A stretch of DNA of 64,000 nucleotides from Buxus sempervirens. Lineage: Eukaryota > Streptophyta > Magnoliopsida > Buxales > Buxaceae. A model generated the notes under the pieces. It made no database searches. It had not been told where the DNA came from and was given only the letters and a program-made list of their open reading frames with translations. The DNA lies in NCBI GenBank assembly GCA_947561395.2, contig OX387191.1, forward strand, positions 35,605,439 to 35,669,438, in the 5' to 3' direction. Below, piece after piece: positions 34,324 to 44,486 of the stretch; position 1 is the stretch's first letter; the number at the start of each line of letters is the position of its first letter. A program made the translations under genes and the position numbers.

Positions 34324-36796
34324 TCCAGGAGGATTTTATACTCCTGGGAGTGTGATGTCGGTCACATGGTTTGATTTAATTGGATTTAATATTTTAATTT
34401 CACATTTTCTTATTAAATTGTTTAACATTATTATTGCGGCATTGCTTATATTTTTAGTTGTAACTTATTTAATGGCAGTGCTGTCTTATTTCATAGAAAG
34501 GCATGTTCCCTTATTGATTATACTATACTTATAGGGTACACTACCCTTATGAATGAAACCTAGGAAAAACGTAGGTTAACTATTATTAATTACTATACAT
34601 AATTGTTGTTGTATGAATATAACAAGGATATTGTGCATAATTTCATGTGAGGTATATTAACCTCACTGGGTTTCGTTGAAACTCATCCCTTATATCCTTG
34701 TAGGAAATAATCAAGAGAAGAGGAACGAAAGGAAGTGATAGTGTTGTGTGAACCTTGTGAACCAGACTTTTATTAATCATAGCACTTTCATGTTTTTTTA
34801 TGGAACTTGTAATTTGGATCTGTTTTGAACCAGACGGTTTATTTTGTTATTGGTTTAAGTTTGGATCTGGGATGTTGAGATATTATTTATTTCCGCTGAA
34901 CTCTGATGACTTTTAATATGAAATAGAGACTTTTATTGTCTTATAATTGTGCCTTGGTATCCGCTTACGAGCAAGGTCATGCTCGGTCCTACTCACGCTA
35001 TGTAAGTCGTGAAGTGAGGATTTAGGGCATGACATTTGTACCCCTAAATTTTTCTCCCTCTCTCCTTTCAGTTAGGATGAGATTCTTGTTCCACATGTGT
35101 GTTTGTTTTATATGTTTTTTACTTGCTGTTATGGCCATACACTAAGGCTACTTGCATCCATCTAAGCATGCATACTTCGGCACTTTTTAGTATACTATCC
35201 TTCTCCTTATAAATATCAAGATGAAGGCTATGCACACACAAAAGTCTTTTTTAAGAAAAAAAGAAAAAAAAAGAGATTGAGTTCTCTGTTGTCTACTTTC
35301 TTCTTACTTTATAAATTGAAGTAGATGTATTCTTACTTGACATGCTTTCATCATCGATTGGTGTTCTTGATCATCTTACCCACTCATGTTAAATACTTCT
35401 TTAAGATTTGTTTTCAATTAATTTCTATCTATTGTAAATACTGATATGGGATTTTGTTTTCATTAAGCCCACTAGTATATATATCTATATTCTAGATCAT
35501 TTCAGGTATTTCCAGCTTGCTTTTAAAATCAAGATTGGTCTTTTAAATCTCTATTTTCTAGTTACTGTAACTATGTACTGTTTTCATGCATAGTTGTCAT
35601 CAATTTGTTTGAGTTCTCATACATGATTGTCACCATGTCCTTTGATTCATATACTTTCTCTGGTCTTGTTGAACATATATAGATGGTTTGTTCATTTAAA
35701 CTTGGATTTAGGTCTTCCTTGATTTTGTGGTTTTCCTCCACGGAGGGGAGAGATGAGCTTCATATTAATACTAAACAGGGACCACTAGAGTCTGTGTTTC
35801 AAGACCCTAGAAGATGATCAAAGGCAGGAATCATCTCCTGTTCGAAAGCACCATGAAGGAATCCTTTTAGCAAAAATCAAGCCATGAACACCATTGCGCA
35901 ACTCACGGAAGACGGCGGCCGCCCTGGGAGATGGCTGAGCGAAACCCCACCTGCATTCAGGCGTTTCTCGGATTTTGGGCATGGACCGCATCGGGTTTGA
36001 GGTCAGACCCAATCCACATGGTAAAGGTGGTTGAACCTTGAAAGTTTATAAAATTTGATTTTTCCGACTCGGGTCCATCCGGTTCGATCCAAATAAGATT
36101 AGTTTGAACCCTTTGGGCTAACCCAAGCCCACTTTTAGTGACTTGGGTCCATTCATACCCATCAAGGCATTGTGGGCTCTCCAATGGGGCACACATCCAG
36201 ACTGACCCACACTAGGATTCGTTTCATAAATGGGTCTCGAGTCACTTGATTAAAAACCCATGGGCCAAGTCCAAGCCCAATGGGCCTTAAAACCTTAAAC
36301 CCACTCAATTAAATTGCATGTTTAATTAACTTCAAAATTAAATGACCAAATCCAATAAGGGTTACCCAATAACCCTAATGGGCCATGGGCTTGACTTAAA
36401 GCCCAACTTGGCAACCAACGGGCCTTCCAACGGGGCCCACAGCCGACTCACTTCACTTAAATGGCTAAAAAGATAAAAATGAATAAAAGGGACTTACACC
36501 TGCAGAGGACCCTACCAGACTTAATCTGATACATGCCGGGTTAGGATTAGAGTGAGACTGAGTTGACTCGAACCAGGAAAATCCAAGGGAACCGTCAGAC
36601 TGACAGGGCGAACCGGGGTGTTTTTGGACTTCCCCAGACCGTAACCGAGAACTTAGCCGGAATCTCGAACCGCAGACCAATGGGCAAATTTAGGAACCCA
36701 GGTGTCTGCCTGCACCCCATCAGGTAGTGGCAACGCCCGAATTCCCGAGGCACGCACACCCACGTGCGCCTCGCATGCGGCCATGCGCACACATGG

Positions 36797-37479
36797 TAAG
36801 AATAATGTTTAAATCCTTGTTTCTTTTTAAGTTTTTTCTTCAGGAAGTTTTATGCATGGAGCTTTGTGACTAAATTCACTGTTGTGATTTGTGGTTTGGT
36901 TAAAGAAGTCTAAGTTTGATGCTTCTTTATATCCATATTTACAATCCATGGACCAGCAATATAGAGCATATTTTGCGCAATACAAGCTCTAATTAATTTT
37001 GGTCATCTTTAATCGTTGTTTAATGCTCATTATTCAAGTTGCAAAGCGGTTATTTAATGCATGATTGAATTTGTGACTGGCTCAAACTATTCGGGGATTA
37101 TTTTCATTGCATTAGTATTTGAATGTAGTAGATGTTTTTTTTAGATGATGTATGGTTTCCTGTTTTGGTTTGGTATAAATTTTACCAATATTTCTAGGGA
37201 TACAACTTTGGTTGCTAAATATACTTGTTATCGTAGAGTAAATTTATGCGTGTTAGACCTAATAGACCCTAATCAGTGTTAGCGAATGATGCCTTTCTTA
37301 CATTTTGAGTTTTTGTATAGGTTTTCAAGAGTGATCAATTTTTCATATCATCAAGAGGTTTGTAAGTCTGGTTTATTTCTTCCATATTCTCTTTGTGCCT
37401 TCAACAATTTATCTAGGGATTTTTTCAAAATATAAATATATGAAATTGGATGGATGATTATATATGAAATTAAAATGTA
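36797..37479. other. Unassigned sequence between LTRs
   Basis: This AT-rich stretch has no ORF and no repeat that I recognise. It may be an interrupted part of the hAT element that resumes after 40186, or the 5' part of the following LTR. Confidence 0.4.
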
Positions 37480-37815
37480 CAAAAAGACCCGTCACCTGGC
37501 AAGTGTGCAGGCCCCACCTGATAAATGGCAAATTTAAGTGCTAAAAGGTAGAAACAGGGAAAAAATTGAACAAAGGACATATCAGTAAAAGCTTAAAATA
37601 TCTTAATTAAATTAATTAAGATAAATAAAAAAGAAAAGAAATGGAAAACCCTGATTCGTCCAGAGTGGGTAGCTAAGTCACCTCAGTCGTCAACTCAAGC
37701 CAGACAAGAAAGAAACGCAAGCATATGAAGTATACTGTTGATTCAAAATGACATTTTGCGGCGCACCACTCGAGCAGCGAATCATGATATGCGGCGCTGA
37801 TTGATGGGACTAAAA

Positions 37816-37961
37816 GCAACCGTATTGTATGTACGGTTGCCTTTAGCCCATTGATCGACACGCTACGCGTGTCAGTGGTTGTCTGCTCATTAATGTTGAA
37901 AAGACCGCGCACAACCGTATGAACTATACGGTTTTGACCAAACCGTATAATGCGTACGGTT
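37816..37961. repeat. AACCGTA hairpin array, first cluster
   Basis: There are three perfect palindromes: 37816-37840 (9-bp arms GCAACCGTA / TACGGTTGC), 37913-37933 (AACCGTAT / ATACGGTT) and 37941-37961 (AACCGTA / TACGGTT). Confidence 0.9.
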
Positions 37962-39257
37962 TTCTACCTGTGCACAATAAATTGTGTTGGTCATTTTAGA
38001 CTGATTTCCCTCCTTCTTCTCAGCAACCTCAACCTTCGAATCACCCTCTTCTTCATCTCCAAGTCCTAAAACACCTCCAAACCATCTCAAGACCCCATCA
38101 AGTCCTACCTCCTCTTGATTCTACCTGAGAAGAACACCAAGGATCCTCCTGGGAGAGGGAGAAGAGCTATTCCACTTGCTACCAAAGCCTCCAAGGAAGC
38201 TTTAAGCACCTTCGAAGCCTTCTTCTTTATCAAGGTATATCTTTTCTCTTGTTTTGATACAACATACATGATTCTAAATGAATAAGGAGCATGCTTTGTT
38301 CTTCATGATTCTTCTCTCCCTTCTCTCTTTTCTTCTCCTATTATGATTGTGTCCATGGTTAAGAGGAGGTTGTATGAGGTAAGGTATGCCATGGAGTTCG
38401 TACAAAAGAGAGAGAGTGGAGTCGTGGAGGTCTCTCGAGACCATTTAAGGTTATTTCATTATTGTGATGTGCTATGTATTCCTCTCCCTAAAATCCGGAT
38501 CATTGTACCCCTTAATTCCCCTACTCCCTTTCTTTAATTAGCTTATTTTATTCTCTTGATATAAGTGTTGGTTCCTTAGATTAATATGTGTTAGATTTCA
38601 TGATCTTATTAGCTGAATAGGTGTGTGGAAGCATGAGTGATTATTTGTTGTTCTTCACTATCACCTGTATGTTTGATTTCAGTTTTCTTGGCATGTTTTT
38701 AATCTCTAGGAGACACTCCATATAGCACACACAATCTCACCATTCAAAGCATGTGCAATTACACATTTAAAGCTCAATTTAAGCTCTTTTATGAACACTC
38801 GATTGAGGCACACACTCCACTGTTTTCTAGCATGTGTTTAGTGCTCCTATTTACCTCTTTTATGTCATGGATGTTTGTAGTTTAGGTAAGATTGTGGTTC
38901 GGCCGTGTGATTTATAACAAGAGGCCTTTCAGGCCCTATTTCACCCCTCTTCTTGGAGGTGGTTGAGTTTGCTGCTGAACCAGAAGTGGAGGATTTTCCC
39001 TCCATTTCAAGCACCTGAGGCCCTCTCTCAGAAGAGGGAGAAGGAGCCCCAAGCCCTTCTCCCTACATCATTTGGCTTAATCACCAAGAATAATGGGTTA
39101 ATTAAGGTTTAAAATCAATTTGGAGCCCTCTGTGGGCTGGTGGAGTGGCCCACACTTGCCATCCGTCTCACCTAAAAAGGGGACTCCAGAGCTCCCCCTA
39201 AAAAATCAAATTTGCTTAATTCTTGTGTAAACCATAAACTCCGACCGGTTCTGGCCT

Positions 39258-39337
39258 AACCGTATGATTTATACGGTTTCGCCAGAACCGTATGATCTAT
39301 ACCGTTTTGCCAGAACCACATGAATTTCACGGTTGTG
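39258..39337. repeat. AACCGTAT hairpin array, second cluster
   Basis: 39258-39278 has perfect 8-bp arms AACCGTAT / ATACGGTT, about 39286-39306 has one mismatch, and about 39314-39336 is degraded (AACCACA / CACGGTT). The unit GCC(T/A)(G)AACC recurs between them. Confidence 0.87.
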
Positions 39338-40379
39338 TACCAAAAGTTTGAAAATTCGTATTTTTGGTACTAAATTGATTTAGAATCAATCCTTAAAGCA
39401 AACCTTAAGACCAACAGGGCTTCTACACCCAATTTGGGAGCCCAATCCCAGCCCATCTCAGCATCCAACAAGCCTTCCAATGGGGCCCACCTTTTGTCTT
39501 ATCCCAAATTCACTCTAAATGGATCTGCTGACTAAGTGGACTCCACTGTGGGCTATTCTTGGGCCCATGGTCATTTAAAAGCCTAAAAAGAACCAATCTT
39601 TTTCCTAAATCACATCCAGAGACAATTGGCTTAATCCAGGAAGGGTGTTGTCCAAACAATGACCCCAAGTGGGATTTAGGCTATTCCCAGCCTTACTTGG
39701 CATCTCGTGGGTCTTCCAACAAGGCCCACCATTCAGACTCGGATCATTCAAACTAAAAAGATAAAAATCAAAGTAAAGGGACCTACACCACTCATGTGGT
39801 CCCGCCAAGACTCAATTAAGTGTGCATGCTTGCTTAGGACAGGTGAGATAAAAAATGAGTTGACTCGCTAAAGGCTACCCAAGGATAACTCGTGGGACCC
39901 GTCTTTTGACAGGGCAGACCAGAGTGTCTACGGACTTCCCCGAATCAACGGGACCCTTTTCCAGAATCTAGATGTGTAGACCACCTAATAGACATCCTTT
40001 TAGGCCTCCAGGTGTATGCCTACACCCCATCAGGCCGTGGCGACTCCTAACCCCTTAATTTCCCAAATTTGATAACCCGGAAGCTTGTCGATCTTGCACG
40101 CCTTTGCAGAAGAGCATCGGGCCTCCCCCGAAAGAGGGACCCACTCTCCCCCTCGCATCCATGTGTCATGGATCGACGTGCACACAACTTCATTGTAAGG
40201 TTCCCTTTTGGCTTCTATATTATAAGGAAAATGGAATTTTTAATCTGTATGTCTACCATGAGAGATGCTGATAAAAATTGTAACATCAATGCAAAAGAGA
40301 AAAGGCATGAAGTTCTTATTGCAAGGTATGCCCTCGCAATCCAAAAAGTTTAATTGAGGTTTGTTGTATGAGACCATTT

Positions 40380-42300
40380 TACAAAAGTTGAAAAGGATGA
40401 TGGGGGAAATTGGAGAGAGCAAAAAGAAAATATTGTTCTAGGGAATATGGATGTGTCAGTATTAATGGGACTAATACACTCAAAAATCACTTAGATAAAT
40501 GTCCCAAATATCCATTTAATTTGAAAGATAGGAGATAGATAGAAACTTTTATCATTCTCTTCATCAAAAGATGATGGCAATGGAGGAGGTATTATTAGTA
40601 CTTGGAAATTTGACCAAGATTTGTGTTGACAAGCACTTGCTAGGATGATATTTGTGGATGAGTTGCCATTCATGTTTGTTGAACATGAAGGTTTTAGGAC
40701 TTCTTGTAACATGATGCAACCAAGGTTCAAATTGGTGTCACGTAGTACAATAAGGAAAGATTGTTTAGAGATTTACAAAAAGGGAGAAAAACTAGTTGAA
40801 AAGAATATTTAGGAAATCATCTCTAAGATTTTCCCTTACCACTGATATGTGGTCTTTTATACACAACTTAAGTTACATGGTTCTCACTATACATTTCATT
40901 TATAGTAATTGGAACCTAGAAAAAAAAAATTAATTAACTTTACTGTGGTTCCAAGTCACAGTGGTGAAGATGTTGGTAGGGCTGTTGAGTTATGCTTGAT
41001 AGGGTGGGGCATAGAAAAGTATGCAAATTGGCTGTGGGTAATACTAGTTAAAATGATGTTGTTGTTTGATATTTGAAAAGAAAGTTTGTTAAAAAGAATG
41101 GTTTAGTTCTAGAAGGTTACTTTTTTCATGTGCGTTGTGTTGCACATATATTAAATCGTATTGTGAGAGATGGATTGAATGAAGTGAGAGATGCAATATC
41201 TCGAATTAGCGGGGCCGTTAGGTATGTGAGAAGTTCACTAGGAAGGCAGCAATAGTTTAAAGTATGTATTGAGAAAGAAAGAATTATTTCAAGGTGTCTT
41301 TTGTGTTTAGATGTTCAAACAAGGTGGAATTCGACATATCTTGTAGTTCACATTAAGATTTTAGAAAGCCTTTGAAAGTTTGGAGGAGGAGGAGACACAA
41401 TATGTGAATGAGTTAAAAGAGTGTCCTCCAACTGAATAAGATTGGGATAAGGCGAAGATTTTGTGTAAATTCTTGAAAATTTTGTGTAAATTCTTGAAAA
41501 TTTTTTATGATATTACAAAACAGTTATCTTGGTCTTTTTATGTAAATTCACATGATTACTTTATAATATTTGTGTGATTGAGAATCTCTTGTTTGAATGG
41601 TCAAATAGTCATGATGAATTGTTGCCCCATATAGATAAAATGATGAAGGAGAAATTTGACAAATATTGGGGAAATATTGAAAAGGTTAATATATTGTTAT
41701 TGATTGCTATGATTTTGGATCCCCAGTGTAAGTTGAAATATTTAAAATTCTGTTACTCAAGGTGTATCCCATAATGAAGGAGAAGGTTTTTGAATTAACC
41801 ATGAAGGTTAAAGATGCATTAAGCATTTTTAAGCATTACCAAGCACTACATTCTACAATGAATGCAACAAAAGGTACAAGTCAAAATCTTAATGATAATG
41901 AAGTAAATCAAGCTCCTCAAGCATGTGTGAAAGTAAAGTTTTTGCAAAGTGATTTCTTGAAGCACTTGGAAGTAGAAGAATTGGAAGAGAGTAAATCAGA
42001 ATTGGATCGATATTTAGAGGAGAGTGTTGTAAATGATGACTCCCAGCTCAACATCTTAGGGTGTGGAAAGTTAACAGCTCTAGATTTCATACACTTTCTC
42101 ATATGACACGAGATGTCTTGGCTATTCCTGTATCAACCGTTGCCTCAGAGTTGGCTTTTAACCAGTTCTGTAGTTCCTTGACACCCAAACTGGTAGAGTG
42201 CTTGATTTGTACTCAAGATTCGTTGTGACTTGCCTTGGCTCCACTTGAATTTGAAGAAAACTTGCAAGAACTTGAGGAAGATGAGTCAAGAAATTGAAAT
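40380..42300 (+). pseudogene. hAT-family transposase relic (zf-BED / hATC)
   Basis: This is a decayed plant hAT (RICESLEEPER/DAYSLEEPER-like) transposase. A BED zinc-finger remnant reads NGTNTLKNHLDKCPK near 40460-40510. The catalytic region shows LTTDMWS near 40840, and RCVAHILNRIVRDGL with AVRYVRSS at 41130-41240. The region RWNSTY is near 41320. The hATC dimerisation region reads SELDRYLEE around 41995-42025 and ends with codons matching the usual IPVSTVASE motif (about 42128-42160). Many stops and frameshifts break it into frames of 60-114 codons. In a working element it would bind the terminal repeats and cut and paste the element. Confidence 0.82.
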
Positions 42301-42389
42301 TTATAGTTATCTTCTATTACAAATACTACTTTTTGATAGAGTTTTCAAAAATATCTAATTTCTATCATAGAAAAACTAATTTATCTTGC

Positions 42390-43440
42390 TGTATTTTTCA
42401 ATCATAGCAAATGAAGCATTCAACGTGAATCTTTTTAAGTTGTTATATGATTCACTTCTTTCTAATATATAAGAACTAGCATTTGACAATATTCTATATT
42501 TATCTCATTGCTTTATTTTCTGTATATTTGCACATGGAGCATGACTTTTTGGGAATGAGAATTGATGTTAGAACTTAGAATAATTGTAAAAGTTGGATAT
42601 ATTTCATTGTTAATTTTGTGTTATCTTATTGCTTATTTTAGGTGCTTTTTTCCCTTTCGTTTTTTGGCACTTGTGCACAGGTTGGACTTGTTTTGTAATA
42701 CTTGCAATGAACATAAGTTATCTCACTTTATTTTTCAGTCATGGTAGATGAAATCGGCATTCATGAATCTTTTTAATTGCTATTATATGACTCACTTCAT
42801 TCAGGTAAATACTAATTAATATTTTAAGATATTCTTTTGCATATTTCTCTATATCTTTTTACTTTGTTTTTTTGTATTATTTCAGGTGGAGCATGTCTTT
42901 TTGGGAATGAAGAGTTGGTGTTAAAACTTTAGAAGGATTGTGAAAAGTTGGTTTTATTTTAGTGTTATTTTTGTGCTATCTTTTTTCTTATTTCAGTTGC
43001 TTTTTTTCCTTTTGTTTTTGGACACTTGTGCATTGGTTGGATTTGATTTGTAATACTTGCAAGGAGAAAAAATTATCATGCTGTATTTTTTAGTCATAGC
43101 AAACGAAATTGGCATTCATGAATCTTTTCAAGTGCTAATATATTCATGAATCTTTTCAAGTGCTAATATATGATTCACTTCTTTCAGGAAAATAATAGCT
43201 AGAATTTTAAGATATTCTTTTGCATATTTCTCTATATATTTTATCTTTTTACTTTGATTTTCTATATTATTTCAGGTGGATCATGTCTTTTTGGGAATGA
43301 AGAATTGATGTTGGAAAATAGAAGAATTGTAAAAGTTGGATTTATTTTTGTTTATCTTATTTCTTATTTTAGGTGATTTTTTTTTTCCTTCTGTTTTTGG
43401 GCACTTGTGCACAATTTTGATTTGGTTTGTAATACTTGCA
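42390..43440 (+). repeat. Triplicated unit downstream of the hAT transposase
   Basis: Three diverged tandem copies of about 340-360 bp start near 42396, 42736 and 43091. Each has a TAG(C/T)A-AA(T/C)GAA-ATTCA-TGAATCTTTT opening, a GGAGCATG-CTTTTTGGGAATGA middle and TTTGTAATACTTGCAA end. A short extra copy of the end lies near 43480. It contains no ORF and probably belongs to the hAT element 3' region. Confidence 0.75.
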
Positions 43441-43560
43441 TAGAGCATAATTTAGAAGTTATTTTTGGACACTTGTTGGATTTGATTTGTAACACTTGCA
43501 AGGAGCATAATTTGGAACTTATTTTTGGGAACTTGTGTACATTAAGTTAACTTGTAACTT

Positions 43561-43715
43561 CCCTTTTTGGGTTCGGTTTAGGGTTAACCACTTAATTTTG
43601 GTTTTAAATCTTAAGTTAAAATTCAGTTTAGTTCGGTTTTCGATTTTAAACAATATAATTTGGTTTGGTTTAAGGTTGACATGAAAACTGGACTAAACCA
43701 ATCGAATTACGCCTC
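43561..43715 (+). repeat. Likely 3' end of the hAT element
   Basis: TTCGGTTTAGGGTTAACC and further TTCGGTTT/TTTGGTTT repeats end in AATTACGCCTCTA. This resembles the subterminal and terminal sequence of plant hAT elements (complement of TAGGGGTGTAATTCG-like ends). The matching 5' end is not visible. Confidence 0.5.
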
Positions 43716-44280
43716 TAGATGTAGCACATAAGATTAAAGCAAGTTGGCTTAAGTGGAGGGATGCTGATAAGGTAAGTTTTATAAGACAACAAATTAGACC
43801 AGCTATGTTTTATGGTGCATAAAATTGGACGGAAATTAGGAATCAATATATTCAGAAGACAAGCGTTTCGGAGATGAAGATGCTAAGATGGAGTTATGAT
43901 AAAACTAAGAAAGGCAAAATAAGAAATGAAGACATTAAAAAGTGATATAACATGTATTAGGGATAAAAGGAGAGAGAGTATGTTAAGGTGGTTTGAACAT
44001 ATAAAGTAAATACCTCATATGCACTAATAAAGTGTAGGAGTATGCATATTGAAAGGCTTAAAAAATCAAGAGGAAAACTTAAAAACACATGGATGAAGTC
44101 AATAAAACAAGATTTGCAAAAAAGTAAACTAATTGAGATATGATTTTTGGTAGAATAGAACGGAGAGACGATTCGTGTCCCAGACCCTATTTTAGTGGGA
44201 ATGGGAAGTGGCTTGTGATGACTGGAGGATGAAAAAGATTTTCTTCATATTTTGTCAATTATAAATTATTTCCCTCTTTC

Positions 44281-44282
<2 letters not shown>
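43716..44282 (+). mobile_element. RTE-type LINE, 3' end fragment
   Basis: Translated fragments are typical of the C-terminus of plant RTE reverse transcriptases: IKASWLKWRDAD, RPAMFYGA, EMKMLRWSYDKT, KIRNEDIKK, MLRWFEHIK, and a degenerate RVPDP segment before the end. It is broken by stops and a frameshift. It lies between the hAT end and the AT microsatellite. Confidence 0.8.

Positions 44283-44283
<1 letters not shown>

Positions 44284-44370
<87 letters not shown>
44284..44370. repeat. (AT)n microsatellite, about 43 units
   Basis: An uninterrupted AT dinucleotide tract ends about 116 bp before the start codon of the GLTSCR gene. A short (GA)n tract (44457-44478) follows in its 5' leader. 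Confidence 0.95.
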
Positions 44371-44374
<4 letters not shown>

Positions 44375-44486
44375 TTATTTTTTATGGGTTAATACCGTAA
44401 GTGCTCTTCAGTCCTCCACGCTTGGGGCTTTTTGAATCCATAGTGAGGCAGAGAGAAGGAGAGAGAGAGAGAGAGAGGGAGGTGGA

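Larger units (their letters stand above)
32771..35034 (+). mobile_element. Nested solo LTR, chromovirus (Tekay/Del)-like
   Basis: This 2264-bp LTR starts TGTAATGACT, ends GGGCATGACA, and is flanked by TTTGT on both sides (32766-32770 and 35035-35039). The 3' end with AGGATTTAGGGCATGACA resembles Tekay/Del-type LTR ends. It carries four copies of a TCTTAAAAATATTACAATCT repeat (33271-33560) and a hairpin array at 34099-34323. Confidence 0.82.
31297..36791 (+). mobile_element. Solo LTR (TGTAAGCAC type) with a nested solo LTR
   Basis: The LTR starts TGTCAGCACCTC at 31297 and ends GCGCACA at 36791. CATGG lies on both sides (31292-31296 and 36792-36796), a perfect 5-bp duplication. Without the nested 2264-bp LTR and its duplication it is about 3226 bp, close to the 3055 bp of the solo LTR at 9232. 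Its 3' part matches 12100-12286 (GACTTCCCCAGACC, CCCATCAGG). A TATA box is at 32163. I found no clear hairpin array in its own sequence, unlike its relatives. Confidence 0.88.
37480..40186 (+). mobile_element. TGTAAGCAC-type LTR with AACCGTA arrays (5' boundary unresolved)
   Basis: The 3' half matches solo LTR 9232-12286: ACCACTCATGTGGTCCCGCC, GGGACCCGTC, TGTCTACGGACTTCCCC, CCCATCAGGC and GTGGCGACTCC (40037-40047). It ends near GTGCACACA at about 40186. Two hairpin arrays (37816-37961 and 39258-39337) sit in the same relative places as the two arrays of solo LTR 9232. I could not find a TG start or matching flanks, so it may be 5' truncated. Confidence 0.72.
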
